From: an uncultured Flavobacteriales bacterium
Lineage (GTDB): Bacteria; Bacteroidota; Bacteroidia; Flavobacteriales_D; SKUL01
Length of the DNA: 5,000 nucleotides
Direction: 5' to 3'
NCBI GenBank assembly: GCA_937911795.1
Contig: CALDPJ010000012.1
Span: 1 to 5,000, forward strand
A program made the position numbers and the translations under genes. Of this stretch, positions 4,991-5,000 are shown in pieces; positions within the stretch are counted from its first letter, which is position 1; the number at the start of each line of letters is the position of its first letter. Under the pieces are notes generated by a model. That model was given only the letters and a program-made list of their open reading frames with translations, was not told the DNA's origin and ran no database searches.

Positions 4991-5000
4991 ATTGCCCTGA

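Overview
This window looks like chromosomal DNA from a member of the Bacteroidota, probably a flavobacteria-like lineage. Three things point there. One gene encodes a secreted protein with a type IX secretion C-terminal sorting domain, a system confined to that phylum. Several intergenic regions carry the Bacteroidota promoter -7 element TAnnTTTG. Most starts lack a strong Shine-Dalgarno sequence. The genes are core or housekeeping in character; I see no mobile element, CRISPR array, rRNA or tRNA.

Layout, plus strand (1-3630): the 3' two thirds of pyrB (aspartate carbamoyltransferase, cut by the window edge); a single-domain STAS protein of the anti-sigma-factor-antagonist type; a 262-residue T9SS cargo protein of unknown function followed by a strong intrinsic terminator; rnz (ribonuclease Z), whose start lies only 12 bases beyond that terminator; and a NarL/LuxR-type response regulator with its own clear Bacteroidota promoter and an inferred TTG start. 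Minus strand (3638-4990): a YebC/TACO1-family protein, convergent with the regulator and separated from it by 7 bases, with a C-terminus shorter than usual; a 189-base intergenic region; and a DUF4136 lipoprotein with a strong terminator after its stop codon.

The genes do not form one pathway. pyrB (pyrimidine synthesis), rnz (tRNA 3' maturation) and yebC (translation-related) are housekeeping. The STAS protein and the response regulator are signalling components without their kinase or anti-sigma partners in view. The T9SS cargo gene and the lipoprotein gene encode envelope or secreted products. From memory of other Bacteroidota, pyrB, STAS and rnz genes often lie together, so the cargo gene between STAS and rnz may be an insertion.

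The least explained stretch is the intergenic region 4265-4453. It holds a 14-base match to the 3' tail of Bacteroidota 16S rRNA (the anti-Shine-Dalgarno region), a promoter-like pair just upstream of it on the plus strand, and a perfect 26-base palindrome downstream. The palindrome is adequately explained as the lipoprotein gene's terminator; the 16S-tail match is not explained.
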